Assembly (NCBI GenBank): GCA_900555085.1
Contig: USJU01000027.1
Coordinates: 1 to 15,393, forward strand
Direction: 5' to 3'
Source: an uncultured Clostridium sp.
GTDB taxonomy: Bacteria; Bacillota; Clostridia; TANB77; CAG-508
Length of the DNA stretch: 15,393 bases
Below the pieces are notes generated by a model. It saw only the letters and a list, made by a program, of their open reading frames with translations. It was not told where the DNA came from and made no database searches. The first letter of the stretch is position 1; each line of letters starts with the position of its first letter. The translations under genes were made by a program, and so were the position numbers. Positions 7,856-13,664 of the stretch are shown one piece after another.

Positions 7856-7880
7856 AAGGCGACCAATGGTCACCCCTACA
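7855..7880 (-). repeat. GTAG-headed palindromic repeat, copy 2 (inverted)
   Basis: Read on the - strand it is TGTAGGGGTGACC-ATT-GGTCGCC then TTT, matching copy 1 at 1469-1494 in 24 of 26 positions. One stem pair is broken (the CGA to TGA change). It begins on the last base of the rimO stop codon, so it lies in the mRNA 3' end, where it could stabilise or terminate the operon message. Confidence 0.72.
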
Positions 7881-7891
7881 AATAAATTGAA

Positions 7892-7913
7892 AATAACAAG
7901 AAAAAATGTTATT
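7892..7913 (+). other. Small AT hairpin between two palindromic repeats
   Basis: AATAACA (7892-7898) and TGTTATT (7907-7913) are inverted repeats with an 8-nt A-rich loop. The hairpin lies between repeat copies 2 and 3. It could be part of a composite element or a chance AT-rich match. Confidence 0.35.
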
Positions 7914-7927
7914 GATAAAACAAATAA

Positions 7928-7954
7928 TGTAGCGGCGGTCATTGACCGCCATAA
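7928..7954 (+). repeat. GTAG-headed palindromic repeat, copy 3
   Basis: TGTAGCGGCGGTC-ATT-GACCGCC followed by ATAA: a perfect 7-bp GC-rich stem (7934-7940 with 7944-7950) headed by TGTAG, as in copies 1 and 2. It is opposite in orientation to copy 2, which lies 47 bp away, giving a head-out inverted pair. The stem bases differ from copy 1 (GGTC for GACC), but pairing is retained. Confidence 0.7.
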
Positions 7955-7979
7955 CATAAAATAATATTATATATTTTAA

Positions 7980-8006
7980 TTGACAAATTTATTTTTTTAA
8001 TATAAA
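7980..8006 (+). promoter_or_regulatory. Probable promoter of dut
   Basis: A perfect TTGACA (7980-7985) precedes TATAAA (8001-8006) with a short 15-bp spacer. A weaker hexamer, TAAAAC, is at 17 bp (8003-8008). The short leader then carries AGGAAGGAAG before the ATG at 8043. The -35 is convincing; the exact -10 is not. Confidence 0.55.
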
Positions 8007-8042
8007 ACAATGTAGAAATAAAAGTTAGGAAGGAAGATAAAA

Positions 8043-8504
8043 ATGGAAAAAGTACGTGGATTTGAAGTAGCAAAAGGATTTGAAGATAAAGGAATAAACT
8101 TGCCAGTTAGAAAAACAAAATTTTCAGCAGGTTATGATGTAGAAGCAGCTGAAGATACAATAATTCCAAGTTTTAAAAGAGGAAACAAACCAATATTAAT
8201 AAAAACAGGAATTAAAGCATACATGGCAGATGATGAAGTATTAATACTTGCAAATAGAAGTTCTAACCCTGGAAAAAAGGGATTAATACTTGCAAATAGC
8301 ATTGGAGTAATAGATAAAGACTATTATGGAAATCCAGATAACGATGGACATATAATGTTTGCATTCTACAACATAAAAGATGAAGATATAGAAATAAAAA
8401 AAGGAGATTGCATAGGACAAGCAATATTTCAAAAATATTTAATAGCAGATGATGATAGTGCAGAAGGAGAAAGAATAGGTGGGTTTGGATCAACAAATAA
8501 ATAA
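8043..8504 (+). CDS. dut: dUTP diphosphatase (trimeric dUTPase)
   Basis: A 153-residue trimeric dUTPase that hydrolyses dUTP to dUMP and pyrophosphate, keeping uracil out of DNA and supplying dUMP for thymidylate synthesis. All five family motifs are visible. Motif 1 is SAGYDVEAAE (28-37); motif 2 is NRSSNPGKKGL (71-81); motif 3 is NSIGVIDKDYYGN with D91 (85-97); motif 4 is IKKGDCIGQAIFQ (118-130); motif 5 is ERIGGFGSTNK (143-153), the flexible arm that closes over the active site. The length is normal. The ribosome binding site is a run of GGAAGGAAG ending about 4 nt before ATG 8043. It appears monocistronic, between its own promoter and the terminator at 8533-8565. Confidence 0.96.
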   Translation: MEKVRGFEVAKGFEDKGINLPVRKTKFSAGYDVEAAEDTIIPSFKRGNKPILIKTGIKAYMADDEVLILANRSSNPGKKGLILANSIGVIDKDYYGNPDNDGHIMFAFYNIKDEDIEIKKGDCIGQAIFQKYLIADDDSAEGERIGGFGSTNK

Positions 8505-8532
8505 GATTATAATAAAAATATTATGTAATTTT

Positions 8533-8565
8533 AATTACCAAAAGCTTTGACTTTTGGTAATTTTT
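8533..8565 (+). terminator. Intrinsic terminator of dut
   Basis: A 12-bp stem (AATTACCAAAAG 8533-8544 with CTTTTGGTAATT 8551-8562) has a 6-nt loop CTTTGA and a T-run that partly lies in the stem. It starts 28 bp after the dut stop. The loop and right arm also contain the -35 hexamer of the carD promoter. Confidence 0.85.
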
Positions 8566-8575
8566 GTGTTATAAT
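8547..8575 (+). promoter_or_regulatory. Promoter of carD, overlapping the dut terminator
   Basis: TTGACT (8547-8552), a 17-bp spacer and perfect TATAAT (8570-8575). The -35 hexamer sits in the loop and first right-arm bases of the dut terminator hairpin. A second, weaker candidate is TTGACG (8575-8580) with TAGACA (8598-8603). Confidence 0.75.
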
Positions 8576-8623
8576 TGACGTATCGGAAAAAACGAAATAG
8601 ACATTTTGAAAGGAGTGACCTAA

Positions 8624-9199
8624 TTGTTTAATATAGGTGATAAAGTTGTATACCCAATGCATGGAGCAGGGGTTGTAGATTCAATAGAGGAGAAAGATAT
8701 ACTTGGAGAAAAACAAGCATATTATATTCTAAAAATGCCAGGAGAAGTTAAAGTTATGGTTCCAACAGCAAAGGCAGAACAAGTTGGTGTTAGAGGAATA
8801 ATAGACAAAAGTGCTGCAGAAAAAGTATTTGGAGTATTAGAAGCGAATGAAACAGAAATGTCTATGAATTGGAATAAACGTTACAGAGATAACATGGATA
8901 AAATGAAAAGCGGAGATATCTATGAAGTTGCAGACGTTGTTAGAAATTTAAGTTTTAAACAAAAAGAAAAAGGTTTATCAACTGGAGAAAAGAAAATGCT
9001 TAATAATGCAAAACAAATTTTAGTTAGTGAATTAGTTCTAACAGAACATGCAACACAAGATGAAATTGAAAATATAGTAGAAAACAAAATTAATAATTCA
9101 TTTGAAGAATTTAAAGTACATAACGATGTTGACGTTTCTGCTATGAGCGATACAATTGTTAAAAAATTTATTCCATTCGATGGAAACATGAATGCATAA
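8624..9199 (+). CDS. carD: CarD/CdnL-family RNA polymerase-binding regulator
   Basis: A 191-residue CarD-family transcription factor, which binds the RNA polymerase beta subunit and stabilises the open promoter complex at housekeeping promoters. The N-terminal RNA polymerase-interacting Tudor-like domain (1 to about 60) starts with the typical FNIGDKVVYPMHGAGVV. The helical C-terminal domain (about 65-165) contains W83 in MNWNKRYRDN, at the position of the tryptophan that wedges at the -10 edge in mycobacterial and Thermus CarD. A tail of about 25 residues follows. The start is TTG at 8624, chosen because AAAGGAGTGA lies 8 nt upstream and the family sequence begins there. It has its own promoter and terminator and lies just before dnaG-rpoD, so it is a global initiation factor encoded next to the main sigma factor. 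Confidence 0.93.
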   Translation: MFNIGDKVVYPMHGAGVVDSIEEKDILGEKQAYYILKMPGEVKVMVPTAKAEQVGVRGIIDKSAAEKVFGVLEANETEMSMNWNKRYRDNMDKMKSGDIYEVADVVRNLSFKQKEKGLSTGEKKMLNNAKQILVSELVLTEHATQDEIENIVENKINNSFEEFKVHNDVDVSAMSDTIVKKFIPFDGNMNA

Positions 9200-9213
9200 G
9201 ATAAAATTATAAC

Positions 9214-9235
9214 AGCGGCCAATGGCCGTTTTTTT
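9214..9235 (+). terminator. GC-rich terminator of carD
   Basis: AGCGGCC-AAT-GGCCGTT followed by a run of T to 9235: five GC pairs plus G-T and A-T pairs. It starts 15 bp after the carD stop. The AGCGGCC...GGCCG core resembles the palindromic repeats at 7928-7954 and 12227-12250, so it may be a repeat copy serving as terminator. Confidence 0.85.
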
Positions 9236-9320
9236 ATGTTATATCTTTGGTAAACATAAAAGAAGGAATTTTATAAAAAACGTCGAATAATAAATATGTA
9301 TGTATAGGAAAGGATGAAAA

Positions 9321-11108
9321 ATGTTAAGATATAGTGACGAATTAATTGATGAAATTAAAAATAGTAACGATATTGTAGATATTGTGTCACAATATGTAAG
9401 GCTAAAACGTACAGGTAGCAATTATTCAGGATTGTGTCCATTTCATAGCGAAAAGTCACCATCTTTTTTTGTCTCTCCAAACAAGCAAATTTTTCATTGC
9501 TTTGGATGTGGAGTTGGTGGAAATGTTTTTCATTTTATTTCTAAAATAGAAGGAGTAAACTTTAGAGAAAGTGTAAAAATACTTGCTGAAAGAGCAAACA
9601 TAACATTACCATCACTAGAAAACGATTCAAATAGTAAAGCAGAATATTTAAAATCTAAAGTATACGAAATAAATAAAGAAACGGCACAATTCTATCACGA
9701 AAACTTATATAAACCATCTGCAAAACCTGCACAGGAGTATGTAAAAAAGAGAAAGTTAGATAATAACACTCTTAAAAAATTTCTAATAGGTTATTCATGT
9801 AAATTTGATGAATTATATAAATATTTAAAATCTAAGGGATTTAATGATGAAGAAATTTTAGCTTCTGCATTAGTAAAAAAGGGAAAAAGTGGAAAATTTT
9901 ATGATAGTTTTCAAAATAGACTTATGTTTCCAATACAAGATATTAGAGGAAAAGTAATTGCATTTGGTGGAAGAGTTTTAGATGATTCTAAACCAAAATA
10001 CCTAAATTCTCCATCAACTATAGTTTATAACAAAGGCAGACATTTATATGGATTAAATAATGTTAACACAAATCAAAATAAAAAAATAATTATAGTTGAA
10101 GGATATATGGATGCAGTTTCACTACATCAAAGAGGAATAGAAAATGCAGTAGCTTCTTTGGGAACAGCATTAACAGAAGCACAGGGAAGACTTTTAAGAA
10201 GAGTTGCCGACCAAATAATTATAGGTTATGACCAAGATGGTGCTGGACAATCAGCAACTATGAGAGGATTAGAAATATTAGATAACTTAGGTTGCGATAT
10301 TAGAATTCTTCAAATAGAAGGAGCGAAAGACCCAGATGAATTTGTTACTAAATATGGAAGTGGCAGATTTTTAAAATATGTTGAAGAAGCAATATCTTTA
10401 GTAGAATTTAAAGTTAAAATATTTAAAAAAGAACTTAATTTAGAAAATACAAGTGACAAAATAAAATTTTTAAATGAAATTGCAAAAACTCTTTCAAAGG
10501 TTACAAATAATATAGAAAGAGAAGTTTATTTAGATAAAATTTCATCAGAATATAAAATATCTAAAGATGCAATATATTCTGAAATCCAAAAACTTCAATT
10601 TAAAAATAATAGAACAGATTCAAAAATTTTAGAAAGAAGAACACCAAAGTATAATTTACAGAAAAAAGTAGAAAATAATGTAGACGAAACAACATTAAGA
10701 AGAGAAAACACAATTATTTCTCTATTAGTTTCTGGAGGAATAAATACATATTTAAAAATAAAAGATGAAATTAAGCCAGATGATTTTCTTTCTGAAATTA
10801 ATAAAACTATTATAAAAACAGTATATAGCGAATTTGAAGAGGGAAAAAAAGAAATATACGACTATACAATTTTATTTGAAGATGAAGAAATAATAAACCA
10901 CATAACAAGTATAATGGCTGAAGATTATGGAATAACTGAAATAGATAAGGGAATAGAAGATATTTTAAAAACATATAAAAAAGACAAGCTTATATCAAAA
11001 AGAAATATAATAATGAAGGAAATAGAAGAAAATACAGATAAAGAAATTTTGAAAAAACTTGAAAATGAATTAAATGCAACTATAATAGAGCTTGCAAAAA
11101 CCAAGTAA
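9321..11108 (+). CDS. dnaG: DNA primase
   Basis: A 595-residue DnaG primase that makes RNA primers for leading- and lagging-strand synthesis at the replication fork and works with the DnaB-type helicase. The N-terminal CHC2 zinc-binding domain has C39, H42 (CPFHSEKSPSF), C60 and C63 (FHCFGCGVGGN). The RNA polymerase core is at about 120-370, with RLMFPIQD and AFGGR at 200-218. The TOPRIM domain has VEGYMD with E260 and GYDQDGAGQ with D304 and D306, the metal-binding residues. The C-terminal helicase-binding region (about 440-595) is divergent and lysine/glutamate-rich. The start at ATG 9321 follows AGGAAAGGA. No strong promoter is visible in the 85 bp after the carD terminator; TTGGTA at 9247-9252 with an AT-rich -10 region is a weak candidate. 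The rpoD start is 10 bp after the stop. Confidence 0.97.
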   Translation: MLRYSDELIDEIKNSNDIVDIVSQYVRLKRTGSNYSGLCPFHSEKSPSFFVSPNKQIFHCFGCGVGGNVFHFISKIEGVNFRESVKILAERANITLPSLENDSNSKAEYLKSKVYEINKETAQFYHENLYKPSAKPAQEYVKKRKLDNNTLKKFLIGYSCKFDELYKYLKSKGFNDEEILASALVKKGKSGKFYDSFQNRLMFPIQDIRGKVIAFGGRVLDDSKPKYLNSPSTIVYNKGRHLYGLNNVNTNQNKKIIIVEGYMDAVSLHQRGIENAVASLGTALTEAQGRLLRRVADQIIIGYDQDGAGQSATMRGLEILDNLGCDIRILQIEGAKDPDEFVTKYGSGRFLKYVEEAISLVEFKVKIFKKELNLENTSDKIKFLNEIAKTLSKVTNNIEREVYLDKISSEYKISKDAIYSEIQKLQFKNNRTDSKILERRTPKYNLQKKVENNVDETTLRRENTIISLLVSGGINTYLKIKDEIKPDDFLSEINKTIIKTVYSEFEEGKKEIYDYTILFEDEEIINHITSIMAEDYGITEIDKGIEDILKTYKKDKLISKRNIIMKEIEENTDKEILKKLENELNATIIELAKTK

Positions 11109-11118
11109 GGAGGATTTT

Positions 11119-12225
11119 ATGAGTAAAGAAGAAAACAAACTAAGCAAAGAAGAAATGGAACAAATAAAAAAAATAATTGAAGAAGCTAAAAAGAATGGAA
11201 AAATGACATATGCAGAATTAGCTGCAAAATTAGAAAAAGTAAATCCAGATAATATTGAAAAAGTATTTGAAGCTTTTCAAGAAGCTGGAGCTATTGTAGA
11301 AGATGATATAGAAGATGAAGAACCAAACATAGAAGATTTAAAAGAGGTAGAAGAGATTAAATTAGACGAAGTAAATGCTAATACGTTTGAGGGTGTTAAT
11401 GTAGATGATCCAGTTAGAATGTATTTAAGAGAAATAGGTAAAATTCCTCTACTTACTTATGAAGAAGAAATTGACCTAGCAAAAAGAATTCTTGATGGTG
11501 ATGAAGAAGCTAAAAAGAAATTAGCAGAATCTAACTTAAGATTGGTTGTTAGTATAGCAAAAAAATATGTTGGAAGAGGAATGCTATTTTTAGATTTAAT
11601 TCAAGAAGGAAATATGGGACTAATAAAAGCTGTTGAAAAATTTGACTATACAAAAGGGTTTAAATTCAGTACGTATGCGACATGGTGGATAAGACAAGCT
11701 ATTACAAGAGCTATTGCAGACCAAGCACGTACTATAAGAATTCCGGTTCATATGGTAGAAACAATAAACAAATTAATACGTATATCAAGGCATTTATTAC
11801 AACAAATGGGTAGAGAACCAACACCTGAAGAAATTGCGAAAGAAATGGAAATGCCAGTTGAGAAAGTTATGGAAATACAAAAAATTGCACAAGATCCAGT
11901 TTCTTTAGAAACACCAATAGGTGAAGAAGACGATAGTCATTTAGGAGATTTTATACAGGATGATGATTCACCAGCACCTCAAGATTCTGCAGCATATACA
12001 ATGCTTAAAGAACAACTTGAAGAAGTAATGAATACACTAACACCAAGAGAAGCAAAAGTTTTGAAACTTAGATTTGGATTAGAAGATGGAAAAGCAAGAA
12101 CATTGGAAGAAGTAGGAAAAGAATTCGACGTAACACGTGAAAGAATAAGACAAATAGAAGCAAAAGCATTAAGAAAGTTACGTCATCCAAGTAGAAGTAA
12201 AAAACTAAGAGATTATATGGAATAA
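11119..12225 (+). CDS. rpoD: RNA polymerase primary sigma factor RpoD/SigA
   Basis: A 368-residue housekeeping sigma factor. Region 1.1 is short and charged (about 1-65), followed by an acidic linker. Region 1.2 is at about 97-125 (DPVRMYLREIGKIPLLT). Regions 2.1-2.4 lie at about 135-210, including FLDLIQEGNMGLIKAV and the -10-recognising STYATWWIRQAITRAI. Region 3 is at about 212-285, with an acidic finger near 265-285. Region 4 is at about 300-368, ending with the -35-binding helix-turn-helix VTRERIRQIEAKALRKL. There is no large non-conserved region, as in Firmicutes SigA. ATG 11119 is chosen because AAGGAGG (11107-11113) lies 5 nt upstream. An earlier in-frame ATG at 11092 lies inside dnaG and lacks this support. 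It forms the dnaG-rpoD operon; rpsU, which often precedes dnaG, is absent. Confidence 0.97.
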   Translation: MSKEENKLSKEEMEQIKKIIEEAKKNGKMTYAELAAKLEKVNPDNIEKVFEAFQEAGAIVEDDIEDEEPNIEDLKEVEEIKLDEVNANTFEGVNVDDPVRMYLREIGKIPLLTYEEEIDLAKRILDGDEEAKKKLAESNLRLVVSIAKKYVGRGMLFLDLIQEGNMGLIKAVEKFDYTKGFKFSTYATWWIRQAITRAIADQARTIRIPVHMVETINKLIRISRHLLQQMGREPTPEEIAKEMEMPVEKVMEIQKIAQDPVSLETPIGEEDDSHLGDFIQDDDSPAPQDSAAYTMLKEQLEEVMNTLTPREAKVLKLRFGLEDGKARTLEEVGKEFDVTRERIRQIEAKALRKLRHPSRSKKLRDYME

Positions 12226-12226
12226 A

Positions 12227-12250
12227 TTATGGCGGCCTTATAGGCCGCTA
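12227..12250 (-). repeat. GC-rich palindrome after rpoD, related to the GTAG repeats
   Basis: On the - strand it reads TAGCGGCCT-ATA-AGGCCGCC then ATAA. It shares TAGCGGC at one end and CCGCCATAA at the other with copy 3 (7930-7954). The 7-bp stem (12232-12238 with 12242-12248) starts a few bases after the rpoD stop. Only a poor T-rich stretch follows, so as a terminator for dnaG-rpoD it is imperfect. Confidence 0.6.
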
Positions 12251-12373
12251 GTTTGTGTTATAAAAAGATAATATCTATTGAATATTTAAATAAATTTTAT
12301 TTATTATTACAATTTATAAATTAAAAAATGTCTAAAAATGACACACGAAAAATGCTTGCATTTACTTAAATAT

Positions 12374-12402
12374 TTGACTTTTTTAAAACCATATGTTATT
12401 AT
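12374..12402 (+). promoter_or_regulatory. Promoter of the 109-residue protein gene
   Basis: TTGACT (12374-12379), 17-bp spacer and TATTAT (12397-12402). An inverted repeat AAATGC-TT-GCATTT (12350-12363) lies 10 bp before the -35 and could be an operator, though this is speculative. Predicted transcription start is near 12409, giving a leader of about 50 nt. Confidence 0.75.
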
Positions 12403-12458
12403 GGAAACAGTATTGTAAAAAAGTGAGGTGAAAATCTTAGTTAATTCTAAGAGAAATT

Positions 12459-12788
12459 ATGGCAAATGCTATAAAAGAAAAAAACGGTTTAGCAATTACA
12501 CAAGCTATAAGAGATACATTCTCATCGTTTTTTGTTGTATTTAAAGCTTTATCTTCAAATGAAGAAAATGAAAACGAAGAAATATTAAATGAAGAAGTTT
12601 TAGAAATAAAAAAACAAGAAAGCAAAAACAAAATAAGTAGTTTGGAAGAAATGCTTGAAAATAATAATGGAACAAAAGCAAAGAAAACAGGACTAAAAAA
12701 TAGAGTAAAAACAAATACAGGAACTACAAGAAGACAAAAGTTAGAAAAAATTAATGAAAAAGATATAGAAAAAGAAATAGGAGATTAA
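12459..12788 (+). CDS. Small charged protein of unknown function
   Basis: A 109-residue protein I do not recognise. Residues 1-32 (MANAIKEKNGLAITQAIRDT and the following FSSFFVVFKAL) form a mildly amphipathic, partly hydrophobic stretch. Residues about 33-70 are very acidic and rich in Glu and Asn, probably coiled coil or disordered. Residues about 72-109 are basic and rich in Lys, Thr and Arg, with another acidic end. No enzyme motif, cysteine pair or clear transmembrane helix is visible. It is likely a real gene: a consensus-like promoter precedes it and a hairpin follows. The start is less sure. A good Shine-Dalgarno-like GAGGTGA (12425-12431) lies about 27 nt before the ATG, with a small hairpin (12435-12440 with 12447-12452) between; only weak AAGAGAAA lies close. 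It sits between rpoD and tRNA-Met. Confidence 0.75.
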   Translation: MANAIKEKNGLAITQAIRDTFSSFFVVFKALSSNEENENEEILNEEVLEIKKQESKNKISSLEEMLENNNGTKAKKTGLKNRVKTNTGTTRRQKLEKINEKDIEKEIGD

Positions 12789-12789
12789 T

Positions 12790-12817
12790 ATAGGATATGT
12801 TCTTGCACATATCCTAT
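12790..12817 (+). terminator. Hairpin after the 109-residue protein gene
   Basis: An 11-bp perfect stem (ATAGGATATGT 12790-12800 with ACATATCCTAT 12807-12817, loop TCTTGC) begins 2 bp after the stop codon. No proper T-run follows, so termination is likely but not certain. Confidence 0.6.
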
Positions 12818-12837
12818 AACAAATTTCACATAAGCTA

Positions 12838-12866
12838 TTGACAAAACAGCAAAAACTGTTTATAAT
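12838..12866 (+). promoter_or_regulatory. Consensus promoter of tRNA-Met
   Basis: Perfect TTGACA (12838-12843) and TATAAT (12861-12866) with a 17-bp spacer, 18 bp before the tRNA. The spacer contains an inverted repeat AACAG-CAAAAA-CTGTT (12845-12860), whose meaning is unknown. Confidence 0.92.
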
Positions 12867-12884
12867 AGAAAACGTCTTAAATAT

Positions 12885-12961
12885 GGCGAAGTAGCTCAGT
12901 TGGCTAGAGCATTCGGTTCATACCCGAAGGGTCATGTGTTCGAATCACATCTTCGCTACCA
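12885..12961 (+). tRNA. tRNA-Met (anticodon CAT), elongator type
   Basis: A 77-nt cloverleaf with encoded CCA. The acceptor stem is GGCGAAG/CTTCGCT (G-U first pair, usual for this tRNA), the D-arm is GCTC/GAGC, the anticodon stem is TTCGG/CCGAA with loop TTCATAC, and the T-arm is ATGTG-TTCGAAT-CACAT. It lacks the three consecutive G-C anticodon-stem pairs of initiator tRNA, so it is the elongator. A lysidine-type tRNA-Ile reading AUA also has CAT, but the body here matches Met better. Confidence 0.94.
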
Positions 12962-12967
12962 ATTTTT

Positions 12968-13029
12968 GAGGTTCACAAATTCCGAAATCCATATATACTA
13001 TGGCTTCCGAGTTCGTGACCTCTATTTTT
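12968..13029 (+). terminator. Long imperfect hairpin ending tRNA-Met
   Basis: Starting 7 bp after the CCA end, GAGGTTCAC... pairs with ...CGTGACCTC through an imperfect stem of about 20 bp, including CCATA-TATAC-TATGG at the tip (12989-13003). It is followed by TATTTTTA. The base is well paired with one bulge. A terminator is the simplest reading. Confidence 0.65.
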
Positions 13030-13071
13030 ATATTATTTAAAATATAGGTTGTAATGTTTTTTAATAGTAAT

Positions 13072-13100
13072 AAAAAATATCAAGTGTTGTACTTGATATT
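13072..13100 (-). terminator. Intrinsic terminator of the ybaK-type gene
   Basis: On the - strand a 10-bp stem (AATATCAAGT with ACTTGATATT, 5-nt loop) is followed by a T-run (the A-run 13072-13077 on the + strand). The stem includes the first two bases of the stop codon of the ybaK-type gene. Confidence 0.85.
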
Positions 13101-13572
13101 AGTCTTCTTTTTCTTTTGTTACATCTACCCATGCTGCGCGGTTAGTTACTTTTTCTAATTCTTCAATAGATATTTCTATAGCATTATTAGTAGCTCCACA
13201 AGCAGGGAATACTGTTTCAAAATTCTTTAGTGATTCATCTAGATATACTTCTACACCATCATTTAATGCAAAGGGGCATACTCCTCCTACAGGATGGCCT
13301 ATTTTTTCTTCTACTTCTGTTGCTGTTACCATATGAGCCTTTTCTCCGAATGTATGTCTATATTTAGCGTTATCTATTTTAACATCTCCTTTTGTTACAA
13401 CAACGATATATTTATCTTTTAATTTAAATGATAATGTTTTAGCAATTCTAGCCTCTTCAGTACCAAGAGCTTCTGCTGCTTCTTTTACAGTAGCACTAGT
13501 TGTTGGTACGGTTATTATTCTATTATCCATATTATATTTTTTTAAATATTCTTTTACTTTAGCTGCAGACAT
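13099..13572 (-). CDS. YbaK/EbsC-family aminoacyl-tRNA deacylase
   Basis: A 157-residue single-domain member of the YbaK/ProX superfamily, free-standing editing enzymes that hydrolyse mischarged tRNA such as Cys-tRNA(Pro) or Ala-tRNA(Pro). Features seen are the ARIAKTLSFK segment with the conserved lysine K45, the loop GHPVGGVCPF at 92-101 that lines the substrate pocket, and a final VTNRAAWVDV. The length is typical. The precise misacylated substrate cannot be told from sequence: YbaK proper acts on Cys-tRNA(Pro), while relatives act on other pairs. The start at ATG 13570-13572 has AGAAAGGA (13582-13589) upstream, and a TATAAT box lies at 13598-13603 on the - strand with no good -35. It is monocistronic and divergent from the UV endonuclease gene. 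Confidence 0.9.
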   Translation of the reverse strand: MSAAKVKEYLKKYNMDNRIITVPTTSATVKEAAEALGTEEARIAKTLSFKLKDKYIVVVTKGDVKIDNAKYRHTFGEKAHMVTATEVEEKIGHPVGGVCPFALNDGVEVYLDESLKNFETVFPACGATNNAIEISIEELEKVTNRAAWVDVTKEKED

Positions 13573-13664
13573 ATTATTATTTCCTTTCTATGCAATTATT
13601 ATAACATAGTTTTAGTTATTCGTTTAATTATTTTTATTTTGTTAATATTAATAATGGTGATTTT

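Noticed and set aside
11092..11118. Nine-codon N-terminal extension of rpoD starting at ATG 11092
   Set aside because: It lies inside the end of dnaG. A strong AAGGAGG precedes ATG 11119 at ideal spacing, and region 1.1 starts naturally there.
12428..12544. GTG-started 38-codon frame overlapping the start of the 109-residue protein gene
   Set aside because: Its start lies inside the Shine-Dalgarno-like stretch itself, and the peptide is basic with no recognisable pattern, so it is probably chance.
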